A stretch of 64,000 nt of DNA from Paraburkholderia sp. BL10I2N1 (GCF_004361815.1 NZ_SNWA01000003.1:665490-729489); one strand, 5' to 3'; numbered from the stretch's first letter, positions 35,591-44,443 are shown. Notes: a model not told the origin generated them from the sequence alone. Made by a program: numbers and translations.

Positions 35591-36227
35591 GGCGGGAAAG
35601 CAGAACAGGTGTGGGTTGAAGGGGAATCGACAGCGGCTCCGTGCGCGTGGGCCCTCGTCGTTTCACGATATCGACGGTCAGGCCGTCCGGTGCCGGTCGC
35701 AACGCCAGCCGCAGCAGCGCAGGCGACGAGTCCTGCGCCGCAGCCAGTGGCCGGACCATGATGAACAGGGTTTCCGACGACTGCGCCGCAAGGTGGAGCC
35801 GGCGCAGCGACGAAGCCTGCGCATGCTGCGCCCAGAAGATAAGCGCGCCGCAACTGCCGGCCCGGAGAATCTGCTCTGCAGACCACAGCGCGTCCGCTGT
35901 CTTTTGTGCTTTGACCCGCAGCACCCGCTCCAGGGAAAGGCCGATATAGCTGAGCCCGAGACCGTCAGGCGTGTGCGGCGGCTGAACGAACGCGATGGGC
36001 CGCTTGTCCGCGGCGCTGAGCGCCGGTCGCAGCAGCCGCAGCTCCCCCACACCCGCCTGCTGGACCAGCAGGTCGACCAGCGCGCCGACCGGCCAGCCAC
36101 CACCGGGAAGTTCGGCTGACAGGGCCGGATAACCGGTGTCAATCACCCGTCCACGGCTGCGCGCGAGCTGCGACGCCCGCCACAGGGACGGGTGAATCTC
36201 TTCTGCGCGGACGGAAGGTGCGGACAT
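35520..36227 (-). CDS. imuA: ImuA, mutasome accessory protein (RecA-like fold)
   Basis: The 235-residue protein starts at the ATG at 36227: MSAPSVRAEEIHPSLWRASQ. It has the conserved GRVIDTGYPALSAELPGGGW block and the ELRLLRPALSA region of ImuA/SulA-like proteins, then IFWAQHAQASSLRRLHLAAQ. The ATG stands only 15 bp from the LexA box and there is no clear ribosome-binding site, so the mRNA may be leaderless or have a very short leader. The start at 36227 was preferred over upstream frames because they cross the operator. Confidence 0.88.
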   Translation of the reverse strand: MSAPSVRAEEIHPSLWRASQLARSRGRVIDTGYPALSAELPGGGWPVGALVDLLVQQAGVGELRLLRPALSAADKRPIAFVQPPHTPDGLGLSYIGLSLERVLRVKAQKTADALWSAEQILRAGSCGALIFWAQHAQASSLRRLHLAAQSSETLFIMVRPLAAAQDSSPALLRLALRPAPDGLTVDIVKRRGPTRTEPLSIPLQPTPVLLSRHARLSRRPLAEVAARGLQTELVV

Positions 36228-36241
36228 GGAATTGCAAAAGA

Positions 36242-36257
36242 CTGTATATTTATACAG
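36242..36257. promoter_or_regulatory. LexA box CTGTATATTTATACAG
   Basis: A perfect CTG-N10-CAG element with an AT-rich centre, matching the gamma/beta-proteobacterial LexA consensus (CTGTATATATATACAG) at all but one position. It lies between imuA and the divergent small-gene operon that starts at 36313, so it may control both. On the minus strand its TATACAG could also form part of a -10 element. Confidence 0.92.
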
Positions 36258-36312
36258 TATCCTACACTCAAATTCGGGAAGTTGAACTGACACTTTTATT
36301 TCGAGACTGCCC

Positions 36313-36630
36313 ATGGACATGCGTCCCAGGAAACCCACTCCTCATCCGATGCCGGAGGTAGCTGCATTCATCGCCGACCTGCGTGATGCATTTGGCGACA
36401 CCACCATCGATGACATCATTTGTCGCGGGAAAGCGGGTGAACCCGTCTTCTACGTGTGTGAAAATGGCACGTCCGTCGGAACGGCCAGTGCGTCGAGCAC
36501 CAACGCGTGGCAGGTGGACGAATCCCTTCGCGACCGGCAGCTTTGCCCCGGCTGCGATGGCACGTGCGTGGGAGAGGCGGTCCCGTGTGCCGACTGGTTG
36601 AAGCGTCGCAATATGGGGAAGAAAAAATGA
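36313..36630 (+). CDS. Hypothetical protein with CxxC-type cysteine cluster, 105 aa
   Basis: The protein starts at the ATG at 36313 (36319 is possible). It is a small soluble protein with a folded-looking front (VAAFIADLRDAFGDTTIDDI) and a cysteine-rich end LCPGCDGTCVGEAVPCADWL, which looks able to bind zinc or a similar metal. No family is recognised. It lies 55 bp from the LexA box on the divergent side and its stop overlaps the next start (ATGA at 36627). SOS induction is plausible but inferred. Confidence 0.6.
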   Translation: MDMRPRKPTPHPMPEVAAFIADLRDAFGDTTIDDIICRGKAGEPVFYVCENGTSVGTASASSTNAWQVDESLRDRQLCPGCDGTCVGEAVPCADWLKRRNMGKKK

Positions 36631-36974
36631 GACAGGCAGGCTGTGGGCTATTGTTGTTGGTGTGCACGTCGATGGCGTTCGCGGGTGAGCGGTATATCGA
36701 AGTCTGGAATCCGCCTGAAGCTCAAGGTGGAATCCATCAATCCAGGAACGCGTCGCAACCCTTGAAGCAAAGGCATACCGCGGCTCATGCGGTCAGGACA
36801 CGAGTACCTCACATCCCAGCCCCTGTCCCGAAGCTCGCCATGATGCACCACGCCCCCGCCGACGTGACGCGCAGTCCTGCTCCGGACATGTCCCAGATTC
36901 CGCGGCAAATCACGCCGGAAGGAAATGTCCTTCGCGTTGACTCACGCCGCTACAAGGTCGAGGTTTCGCGCTGA
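36627..36974 (+). CDS. Small exported hypothetical protein, 115 aa
   Basis: The protein begins with a signal peptide (MRQAGCGLLLLVCTSMAFAG), so the mature protein of about 95 residues should be periplasmic or secreted. After that it is basic and proline-rich (IPAPVPKLAMMHHAPADVTR) and ends QGNVLRVDSRRYKVEVSR-like. The start overlaps the preceding stop (ATGA) and its own stop overlaps the next start (TGATGG). It is therefore translated together with its neighbours. No family is recognised. Confidence 0.55.
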   Translation: MRQAGCGLLLLVCTSMAFAGERYIEVWNPPEAQGGIHQSRNASQPLKQRHTAAHAVRTRVPHIPAPVPKLAMMHHAPADVTRSPAPDMSQIPRQITPEGNVLRVDSRRYKVEVSR

Positions 36975-37192
36975 TGGAAGTTGAGAACTACAGGGGATAC
37001 CGTATCTGGGGCCACGCTATCGTTCAGCAGGAAGACATCCTTCGACCAGAACGATATGCGGCAAGCGGAACGATTACCCAGAACAACAGGCTTGTTGAAG
37101 CCTCAGGTGTGCTCGGCGCCTTTGAAACAGAAGAAGAGGCCCAACTGGTTGGCCTGAGCTGGGCTCGCGCATGGGTGGACAACCACGGCTGA
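36974..37192 (+). CDS. Hypothetical protein, 72 aa
   Basis: The last gene of the three-gene unit. It reads MEVENYRGYRIWGHAIVQQE and ends LVGLSWARAWVDNHG; the alternating hydrophobic pattern suggests a small alpha/beta fold. The ATG overlaps the preceding stop. Function is unknown. Confidence 0.5.
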   Translation: MEVENYRGYRIWGHAIVQQEDILRPERYAASGTITQNNRLVEASGVLGAFETEEEAQLVGLSWARAWVDNHG

Positions 37193-37486
37193 GTCGTTGC
37201 GGTGGCTATCGCGCAATCACATGATCACGATGCCAGGTTCACGACGCACACCCTGTGCACCCGCGTACGGGAGAGCTTGTGAGCCTTGACGGTTGTGCCC
37301 TCCAGTAACAGCGTGATCCGTTCGAGCCTGGTCCGTCTTACCGACATACTGCTATCGTCACCTACAAACTGGAAGCGATTGCGGCACACTACCGGGGCAA
37401 GGACACCCCTTCCGCTTATAGGCTAGCTGGCGAATCGGAGATTCGCAGCACGGGCTAATGACGCTAATTCAGTATATAAGATCGAG
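37193..37486. other. Intergenic region upstream of the recombinase-like gene
   Basis: About 290 bp without a gene. The inverted repeat CGAATC-GGA-GATTCG is at 37431-37445 and a TATATAAG stretch is about 10 bp before the next start, suggesting a promoter region. Confidence 0.5.
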
Positions 37487-38425
37487 ATGAATACCTTTTC
37501 CAAATGGCTGGAGCGACCGGCCGATGCGTACCGGGAATGGCAGTCGTTCGATGCCGCCGGGGCGGACCGGCGGCCATTTTCTTCGCGCTCGATCACCCAG
37601 CACGCCACGATGTTCGATCGTTTCGTGCGGCATCTCACGAACCATCGCGCTACGCTGGCCACCTTTGGCGCTGAACACCTCGAATCGTTCTTCGCCGAGG
37701 TCGATAATCGGTGTGCTCCCGGCACGACCACCCGCATCCGCTACGCAAAGCTGGTCGACCGGTTGTGCCGTCACCTGGTCGAGATAGGTGTGCGCAAGGG
37801 CAATCCCGCCGTCGACTTCGTTCGCAACGAGGCGTGGCCTGACGATGAACCGCAACCACTTTTTCTTGACCAGGACGCGGACGAGCGTCTGCAGGCGTTC
37901 GTTCAGCCTCAACCGGGCGATCCGGACCGCGAATGTCGCAACCGCGCGATAGTCGCCCTGCTGCTCGGAACGGGCATCACCGCTGCGGAGATTCGCTCAG
38001 CCTGCACTGGCCACCTGGTCACTGACGCCGTGCGGCCGCACGTTTTCGTGCCGAAGCGCGTTGCACGCGACGAGCGCAAGGTAACGCTTCCCGGCTTCGC
38101 TGTCCCCGCGTTGAAAGCCTGGCGACAAGCGACGCTTCGGGACGACGACAGCCTGTTGTTCCCGGCACCACGCGGCGGAAAAGTGATGAATGACATGCTT
38201 CTAGGGCTGACAGTGCGCGACGCACTCGAAGCGATCGACTTCAACGCCCCGGACATGAGTCCCCGTATCCTGCGCAACACCTATGCGCGCCGGCAATTGC
38301 TCGCCGGGCGCAGCAACGAGGACGTGAGCCGACTGCTTGGCCTCGTGAGCCAGCGCACGGTGATTCGCCTTCGCGCAACCCTCCCGAACGCTGCCGATCC
38401 CCTCAGCGTCGCTCACGCGACTTGA
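37487..38425 (+). CDS. Tyrosine recombinase-fold protein, apparently lacking catalytic residues
   Basis: The 312-residue protein aligns with XerC/D-type integrases. It has an N-terminal SAM-like domain (SITQHATMFDRFVRHLTNHR) and a C-terminal domain beginning RNRAIVALLLGTGITAAEIR. In active enzymes the first catalytic arginine follows TGL/TGI (TGLRxSE), but here the sequence is TGITAAE, so a threonine takes that place. The HxxR block reads RILRN, with arginine for histidine, and the last block is LGLVSQRTVIRLR, where neither histidine nor the nucleophilic tyrosine is visible. Strand-exchange activity is therefore unlikely. The fold may still bind DNA or a partner recombinase. A mobile-element origin is possible. 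Confidence 0.7.
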   Translation: MNTFSKWLERPADAYREWQSFDAAGADRRPFSSRSITQHATMFDRFVRHLTNHRATLATFGAEHLESFFAEVDNRCAPGTTTRIRYAKLVDRLCRHLVEIGVRKGNPAVDFVRNEAWPDDEPQPLFLDQDADERLQAFVQPQPGDPDRECRNRAIVALLLGTGITAAEIRSACTGHLVTDAVRPHVFVPKRVARDERKVTLPGFAVPALKAWRQATLRDDDSLLFPAPRGGKVMNDMLLGLTVRDALEAIDFNAPDMSPRILRNTYARRQLLAGRSNEDVSRLLGLVSQRTVIRLRATLPNAADPLSVAHAT

Positions 38426-38781
38426 CTGTGCCTCGCGCTCAGTAGAGTGGCTTCTGCCGGTTTACTCGACCGGCGTAGACCGCGTTAATTCTGTCAATCC
38501 AGATTTTCTGCCGCACAAGGAAAACGCCGATCGAATTGATAATTTTGTTTCCAGTCCGAACGAAATAAAGTCGTCAATTCGCATAAGTCGGCATTTCTCA
38601 ACAACCCGTTGGGAAGGCGGCGGACGGTTCGGTCGGGCAGTCCAAAGTCAGCCTGTTGACACGCAACCTCTTCGCCACAAGATGAAGCATGAGCGTCGCT
38701 GAGCGGTAGAATCGAGCAGCTGAGGAGCAGTCACGACGGTCTGGCGCGCTGGCGCTGGGCGCACACAGGAGACTACCCATC
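38426..38781. other. Intergenic region upstream of the BCCT gene
   Basis: About 350 bp with an AT-richer centre (GAATTGATAATTTTG) that could hold a promoter. No gene seen. Confidence 0.45.
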
Positions 38782-40824
38782 GTGCCAGAGCAAAACGTCT
38801 CGAAACCGCGTGTCATGACGACGCTGTCCGCGCCCGTCGTGATTCCCGCCCTGCTGGCCATTGGCGGATTGCTGCTGTTGTGCGCGGTCTGGCCACACGA
38901 GGCTGACACGCTGTTCTCTGAGGCTCAGACCTGGGTAAGCCATCACTTCGACTGGTTTTATGCGCTGGCCGTCACGGTCTTTCTGGTGTTCCTACTCCTG
39001 GTCGCGGCAAGCCGTTTCGGTGATATCCGTCTGGGTCCGGACGATGCAAAGCCGGAATTCAGTTTCCTCTCATGGACAGCGATGCTGTTCGCCGCGGGCA
39101 TGGGCATCGGCCTGATGTATTTCGGCGTCGGCGAACCGATGCAGCACTACCTGAAGCCACCGACTGTCCCGGGCGGCACACCCGCCGCAGCTCGCGAGGC
39201 AATGCTGATGACGTTCTTCCATTGGGGCATCCACGCGTGGGCCATATACGGCGTCATGGGCCTCGCGCTCGCGTATTTTGGTTTTCGCTACAACCTGCCG
39301 TTGACGATTCGCTCGGGCCTCTACCCGCTGCTGCGCAACCGGATCGACGGCGTGGCCGGGCATGCTGTCGATGCCTTCGCGCTCGTTGCGACTATCGCGG
39401 GCATTGCCACCACGCTAGGCTATGGCGTACTCCAGTTGGGCGCCGGTCTGCATCAGGTCGCGGGCTGGAATACAGACTCCGGCGTGTTTCGCACGGCACT
39501 CGTCCTGTCCATCGTGGCCCTTGCGGGCGCTTCAGCTGCCACGGGGCTCGACAAGGGGGTTCGCCGCCTGAGCGAACTGAATCTGGCGCTGGCCTTCCTG
39601 CTGCTCGCATTCGTCATCGTGACTGGCCCGACACTGTTCCTGCTGCGGGCATTCAGCGAAAACATCGGCAACTACCTGTCGAGCCTGGCCGGTTTGTCGC
39701 TCCGGACCTTCACCTATGATCCACCGCGCGAGTCGGGCTGGTTCGGCGGGTGGACGATCCTCTACTGGGCGTGGTGGATTTCGTGGTCGCCCTTCGTCGG
39801 CATGTTCATCGCGCGAATCTCGCGCGGGCGCACGATACGCCAGTTCGTGGTGGGGGTGCTGCTCGTTCCGACCGCCTTCAACCTGCTCTGGATGACCGCG
39901 TTCGGTAACAGTGCGATCTGGCTCGATGCCCACACGGCGAAGGGTGGCCTCGCGCAGACGGCGACCAACGTCGATGCACTGCTGTTCCAATTCTTCCAGT
40001 ATTTTCCGTTGACCACGGCGCTATCGTGGCTCGCCATCGTACTGATCGCCGTGTTCTTCGTGACATCGGCGGATTCCGGGGCGTTCGTGATCGACACGAT
40101 TGCGTCGCGTGGCGCGACCCGTTCGCCAATCTGGCAGCGGCTTTTCTGGACGGCCGTACTCGGTGCGACGGCAGCGATTCTGCTCGCGGCAGGCGGCCTG
40201 AAGGCATTGCAGGCGATGACCCTGGTCGCCGCGCTGCCGGTCGCGTTCATCATGCCGGCGTTGTGCTATGGGCTATGGCAAGGCATGACGGCCGACCGCG
40301 CGCACTCTTCTCAGGATCTCGCACCGTCGACAGATTTCTGGAGCGGCCTGCACTGGCGGCGGCGCCTCGCACACATGGTGCGCGAAACCACCGAACCAGA
40401 GGTCCGCCAGTTCCTGCAGGACACCGTGCTGCCGGCGTTCCGGGACGTCAGCGCGGAACTGCGTCAGACCGGCATCGAGACGGCCATCCTTCAGGACGAA
40501 AGCGACGGCTCGTTGAAACTGACCGTGCCGCACGATGGTTTGCGCGATTTCGTCTATGCCGTGCGGCCCATGCGCAAAACACTGCCGCCGTTCCTCGTTC
40601 GAAACGCTGCTGAACCCGATGCACAGGCACACATTTACGAACCCATGACGTTCTTCGAGGATGGGCGTGAGGGATACGACATTGAGTATCTTCGCCACGA
40701 GGAAGTCATTGCCGACATCCTGCGCCAGTACGAGCGTTATCTCTCACTCAACGCCGACGAGCGCACGCATTTGTTGAGCCGGGCTCCTGGTCATACGAAC
40801 GCGCCCGGAGAAGAGTCGCGCTGA
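38782..40824 (+). CDS. BCCT-family betaine/carnitine/choline transporter
   Basis: The 680-residue sodium- or proton-coupled transporter starts at the GTG at 38782, with AGGAGA at good distance. Motifs: TAMLFAAGMGIGLMYFGVGE, HWGIHAWAIYGVMGLALAYF, FGGWTILYWAWWISWSPFVG and ARISRGRTIRQFVVGVLLVP, the family signature. Twelve helices are followed by a long cytoplasmic tail of about 150 residues, as in BetT, used for osmotic sensing. The substrate (choline, glycine betaine or similar) is not shown by sequence; no bet genes lie next to it. Confidence 0.92.
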   Translation: MPEQNVSKPRVMTTLSAPVVIPALLAIGGLLLLCAVWPHEADTLFSEAQTWVSHHFDWFYALAVTVFLVFLLLVAASRFGDIRLGPDDAKPEFSFLSWTAMLFAAGMGIGLMYFGVGEPMQHYLKPPTVPGGTPAAAREAMLMTFFHWGIHAWAIYGVMGLALAYFGFRYNLPLTIRSGLYPLLRNRIDGVAGHAVDAFALVATIAGIATTLGYGVLQLGAGLHQVAGWNTDSGVFRTALVLSIVALAGASAATGLDKGVRRLSELNLALAFLLLAFVIVTGPTLFLLRAFSENIGNYLSSLAGLSLRTFTYDPPRESGWFGGWTILYWAWWISWSPFVGMFIARISRGRTIRQFVVGVLLVPTAFNLLWMTAFGNSAIWLDAHTAKGGLAQTATNVDALLFQFFQYFPLTTALSWLAIVLIAVFFVTSADSGAFVIDTIASRGATRSPIWQRLFWTAVLGATAAILLAAGGLKALQAMTLVAALPVAFIMPALCYGLWQGMTADRAHSSQDLAPSTDFWSGLHWRRRLAHMVRETTEPEVRQFLQDTVLPAFRDVSAELRQTGIETAILQDESDGSLKLTVPHDGLRDFVYAVRPMRKTLPPFLVRNAAEPDAQAHIYEPMTFFEDGREGYDIEYLRHEEVIADILRQYERYLSLNADERTHLLSRAPGHTNAPGEESR

Positions 40825-41029
40825 CGTGCCAGATCGCGTGTGGCACATATGGGGCCGAACGGTTGGACCTTGGTCGGAAGCATTTCACCTCCTGACGGGG
40901 TCGGCGTTCGCGGAGAAACGCGGACGCAGCATGGCGATGCTGCACAAGGGTGAACGGTAGCGCCGTCAGGCTCTAGCGATTCCGGCCAGCGGGTGACGCC
41001 AGCTGCCGTCAGACGGCCTCGCGCAGTCG
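40825..41029. other. Short intergenic stretch
   Basis: About 200 bp between convergent BCCT and TonB-like genes; no gene and no clear terminator. Confidence 0.35.
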
Positions 41030-41791
41030 TCATCCCTTCGGTTGAAACGTAATGACAAAACTCGCCGGCGTGTTGCCGTCGACATCCCTTGGCATCGGAT
41101 CCGACTTCTCGACGGCGGCCACCACAGCGCGGTCCCACCTCGGATTTCCGCTAGGACGTTGCACCGTGACACTTAGCAGCGCCCCGCTGGGGGTGCAAGT
41201 GACGGCGATTACCGCAGACGGATTGCCCTGCATATCGAACGGTGCGACCACGTTCGCGCGCACCCGACGCGCCACCTTCTCCGCATATCCTGGCGATGGG
41301 GCAACGCCGCTCTCCGGCAGCGGACTGCCGGCGATAGCCTGCAGCGCGGCGAGACGTGCTTTGCGATCCCGATCCACCAACGTGTCTGTTCTCGGAGCGA
41401 TGGTCAATTCGTCCGCCCGCGGCGCCTGGGGTGCCGCGACGGCGTGTGCGATCCGCAATGCGGGCCCATGCCGACGCTGGGGCTTGACGGCGTTGCTGCG
41501 ATGCCGCCCAGTGGGTGCCTGTTCGTTTCCGGCGACGAGCAAGGTAGACGCCGTCGTCACACGTGAGGCCCCTGCCTGGTTGGCCGCGCGCGGGACCGGA
41601 GCGACCAGCGGCAAAGGTGTAACCGACCCGGTGACCATCGTGTGCGGGCCGGTGGGTGCAATGTGCGGCCCCCGCATGCCGGCAAACACTAGCGCCAGCA
41701 GCACGACGTGCAGGGTCACCGCCAGTCCAAATGAACTCCCCATGCCGCGCTCGCGCGGCGGCCCAGACTGCAGGCCCGATCTCGTGCTCAT
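41030..41791 (-). CDS. TonB/TolA C-terminal domain protein
   Basis: The 253-residue protein has one membrane helix near residues 18-40 (SSFGLAVTLHVVLLALVFAG), a basic, proline- and alanine-rich periplasmic linker, and a C-terminal TonB/TolA-like domain starting PGYAEKVARRVRANVVAPFD and going through TCTPSGALLSVTVQRPSGNP. No exbB/exbD or receptor gene is next to it. The C-terminus (TPASFVITFQPKG) is typical of TolA-like energy transducers. Its partner is unknown. Confidence 0.75.
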   Translation of the reverse strand: MSTRSGLQSGPPRERGMGSSFGLAVTLHVVLLALVFAGMRGPHIAPTGPHTMVTGSVTPLPLVAPVPRAANQAGASRVTTASTLLVAGNEQAPTGRHRSNAVKPQRRHGPALRIAHAVAAPQAPRADELTIAPRTDTLVDRDRKARLAALQAIAGSPLPESGVAPSPGYAEKVARRVRANVVAPFDMQGNPSAVIAVTCTPSGALLSVTVQRPSGNPRWDRAVVAAVEKSDPMPRDVDGNTPASFVITFQPKG

Positions 41792-41862
41792 GGCTGGTTA
41801 ACGCCGACCCGCGCACCCAGTGAGGGCGCCGCGACCCGGTCCTCCGTTCGCTGCTGATTCCA

Positions 41863-41903
41863 GTTTACGCCGGTTACCGCGGTAAAGGACAACCGGCGTA
41901 AAC
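41863..41903. repeat. Perfect 13-bp inverted repeat (GTTTACGCCGGTT / AACCGGCGTAAAC)
   Basis: Two 13-bp arms at 41863-41875 and 41891-41903 flank a 15-nt centre. The element lies between the histidine kinase gene and the tonB-like gene, just upstream of the latter. No T run follows, so an operator is at least as likely as a terminator. Confidence 0.6.
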
Positions 41904-41986
41904 GGCGGGCATCCGGAAGTCGTGCGAAATCGTTCGGTGTCGACGGCGGCCGGTTTTCGCTCCCCTTCAACCGTAGGGTTGCCCGA

Positions 41987-42014
41987 GCTTCGCTGCTCCG
42001 GCGGGCAGCGAAGC
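41987..42014. repeat. Perfect 10-bp inverted repeat (GCTTCGCTGC / GCAGCGAAGC)
   Basis: A 10-bp stem with an 8-nt loop lies about 90 bp after the histidine kinase stop. It could form a stable RNA hairpin at the 3' end of that transcript. No T run is present. Confidence 0.55.
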
Positions 42015-42103
42015 GAGCCGAACGTGATGACGGACTCTATCGGCGGAATGCACGATCGGGCCCTACCGACGTCGAGAAAAATGGAGACGGCTGCTTCGTC
42101 CGC

Positions 42104-43516
42104 TCAAACGATGTCTGTCCCCTTGTTCCCCAGCGGCAATATCACCCGGAAAACTGTTTCGGCCGGACGTGAACTCGCTTCGATCGTGCCGCCATGCCGG
42201 TTGACCACGATACGGTAGGCGACGTGCAGACCCATCCCCAAGCCATGCCCCTGCGCCTGACTGACCGGCTTCGACGTAAAGAAAGGCTCAAACAGGTGCT
42301 GCATGGCCTCCTGCGGAATACCAGGCCCGGTGTCGGTGATCTCGACCACCGCACGATCCGCATGGCGCCGCGTGCGGATCGTCAGTTCTCCGTGCCCGTT
42401 CATCGCCTCAACGGCATTTTCGATGATCCGGGTCCACACCTGGTTGAGTTCGCTGCCATACACCGGGAGACGCGGCAGGCTGCGGTCGAAGTCGCGCACG
42501 ATCACAATGCCCGGCTTGAGTTCATGCGCCATCACGGTCAAGGTATCCTCGATGCCGTCGTGAATGTCGACTTCCTGCCGCGGTCCCTGATCCATATATG
42601 TGTAGGACTTCATCGCCTTCACAATGTCGAAGATCCGGGCCGCGCCGCGCGTCGCCTCATGCATCACCGAGCGAAGCTCCAGGACCTGGGCGATCCACGA
42701 AACGGCCGCATCGAGTTGATCCGCGTTCAGGCGGGCAGCCAGCTGCCCGAGGTCATCGGATGTGATCCCGTGCGCGACAAGGCATGGAGCAGCCAGCCAC
42801 GGCTTTGCCATGCCATGGGAAGCAAGCCAGTCACCGAGCAGCGACTCCGCGTCGCTTTGCCGCAGCGCATCCGCGGCGCCCACGCCGGCCTGCGTTGCGC
42901 TGCGTGCGGCCAGAGCTCTCAGTTCGTCGACGACCTCGCGAGGGACCGCGCGCAAGCCCAGTGTCAGGGCTGAATTCTCAAGCGCCGCAAGTCCGCCACG
43001 CATGTGGTCGAGTGCCCGCGTCATGGCTGACGCGGGATTGTTCAGCTCGTGCGCGAGCCCAGCCGAAAGCTTGCCCAGGGCTGCCAGTTTCTCCCGGTTG
43101 CGCCCAGCCGTCTCGAGCGCGGTAAGCCAGTCGGTCATCACGCGGGCGACGACGCGCGTAAAGGAACCGCACGATACGAACAGATCACGGAAGGCCGCTT
43201 CCGGTAGCCGCGCAATCCTGCAATTGGTCGCGGCCCTGAGGGTCGCCGGATATGGGATTGAAGCAACCATGCACGGTGTGCCGAAGATTTCGGGTGCGAC
43301 GTAGCGTTCAATGGAAAGCTCGCCTTCGGCACGTCTCATCGTCCGGACCTCTCCTTCAAGCAGAAGGAGCAGACTGGTGCTCATCTCGCCTTCCTCGAGC
43401 AGCACGTCCCCCGCCTTGGCGGCGCATTCGGCCAGGTTGTCGCACAGCCATTGCAGACGCTCACGCGGGAGGTCCGCGAAGACCGGCATCCTTCCCAGCT
43501 CATCGAGTTCGATCAT
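42104..43516 (-). CDS. Sensor histidine kinase with N-terminal cyclic nucleotide-binding domain
   Basis: The 470-residue protein starts with a Crp/cNMP-binding-like domain (residues about 10-120; GRMPVFADLPRERLQWLCDN, LLLLEGEVRTMRRAEGELSI, YVAPEIFGTPCMVASIPYPA). A HisKA block with the phosphorylated His at 156 (KLSAGLAHELNNPAS) follows, and then the HATPase_c domain: N box LNQVWTRIIENAVEAMNG, G1 ITDTGPGIP, and F/G2 region GHGLGMGLHVAYRIVVNRHG. There is no transmembrane segment, so it should be cytoplasmic. No response regulator is adjacent. It may respond to a nucleotide or redox signal, as in Burkholderia proteins of this architecture. Confidence 0.87.
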   Translation of the reverse strand: MIELDELGRMPVFADLPRERLQWLCDNLAECAAKAGDVLLEEGEMSTSLLLLLEGEVRTMRRAEGELSIERYVAPEIFGTPCMVASIPYPATLRAATNCRIARLPEAAFRDLFVSCGSFTRVVARVMTDWLTALETAGRNREKLAALGKLSAGLAHELNNPASAMTRALDHMRGGLAALENSALTLGLRAVPREVVDELRALAARSATQAGVGAADALRQSDAESLLGDWLASHGMAKPWLAAPCLVAHGITSDDLGQLAARLNADQLDAAVSWIAQVLELRSVMHEATRGAARIFDIVKAMKSYTYMDQGPRQEVDIHDGIEDTLTVMAHELKPGIVIVRDFDRSLPRLPVYGSELNQVWTRIIENAVEAMNGHGELTIRTRRHADRAVVEITDTGPGIPQEAMQHLFEPFFTSKPVSQAQGHGLGMGLHVAYRIVVNRHGGTIEASSRPAETVFRVILPLGNKGTDIV

Positions 43517-43821
43517 GATTCGCTCCCGCCTCGCGACAGAAATACCGGCGAGGAAGCGGTGCCGTCATCCCGTTCGTTTCCGGCGAGCGCCCGCCGGAGG
43601 CCTCCAGCCTGGACGACATCCGCGCAGACCGCCCCAATGATTGCGCATCGCCACGAAGATGCGGGCGAAGGCTTCCCGTGTGCCTCCCAGATTTATTGGG
43701 TGTCGGAATCCCACGCGCCTGTACCTATCATAGGCATTCTGCCGGGTGGTCAGTGCCGGGTGCGGCGCGGGCTGCGCAGAAGCCGCGGCGCGCCCCACCC
43801 GGCTGCGAGCGGGCTGTCAGG
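43517..43821. other. Intergenic region of about 300 bp
   Basis: No gene seen between the divergently distant histidine kinase start and the small exported protein; frames here are short and low-quality. Confidence 0.35.
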
Positions 43822-44136
43822 TTACTGCGTGCCTGGTTGCACATATGTCCGAACACCGGCGAGCGGCGACCCATACGCACCGCCTTGTGGATTGTTCGGC
43901 AGGCCGTTCACGAGTTGCGCTCGCGGATCGGTCGGATTGAGGTTCATCTCTCCGGCCTGAATGTTGCCGTGTGCAGGATACTCGCTGCCGCGTGGCGCGT
44001 TGGGCATAAGTCTCGGGCTGTTAGACGGTGCCCTCATGTCGGTCACCATCGAGAGCCCCTGAGCGAGGACGGATCCTGTCGCCACGCACACGGCAGTCGC
44101 GACGACGACACGAACAATTCTGGTTGGCCGCTTCAT
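43822..44136 (-). CDS. Small periplasmic hypothetical protein, 104 aa
   Basis: The ATG at 44136 is preceded by GGAG. A signal peptide is visible (MKRPTRIVRVVVATAVCVAT then GSVLAQG). The mature part is proline-, asparagine- and glycine-rich (APSNSPRLMPNAPRGSEYPA, NLNPTDPRAQLVNGLPNNPQ) and looks disordered. The family is not recognised. The gene lies just outside the T6SS cluster. Confidence 0.6.
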   Translation of the reverse strand: MKRPTRIVRVVVATAVCVATGSVLAQGLSMVTDMRAPSNSPRLMPNAPRGSEYPAHGNIQAGEMNLNPTDPRAQLVNGLPNNPQGGAYGSPLAGVRTYVQPGTQ

Positions 44137-44443
44137 GCTCGACTCCTTAGATACGCTGATCGACATCATCCAGTGTAGGCGACGAAGGCCCGTCGTACAG
44201 GCGCATCCACGGGCCGGCGAGACCAGATGGAATGTCTTGTGCCAACTGCTGCGTCGACACATTGGCCGCGAGCGGCCGTTGGGCTCGCGTTGCCGATTAC
44301 GGCGCGCTTGCTGCCGCCCCGCTTAACCCGGCAAGGGTCAGCGGCCTGTTGATTCCCGCTCCGGCTGGCGCAGATTGCCCATCTGGTGCTTTCTCCTGGA
44401 TGGACGGGCGCTCCAGTCCACGTGACATGGCCCGTCTGTCCAC
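44137..44443. other. Intergenic region between the small exported protein gene and the OmpA lipoprotein gene
   Basis: About 300 bp with no supported gene. Confidence 0.35.

Noticed and set aside
34313..35761. 482-codon plus-strand frame opposite imuB and imuA
   Set aside because: Glutamine/arginine-rich antisense shadow; no start context and no domain.
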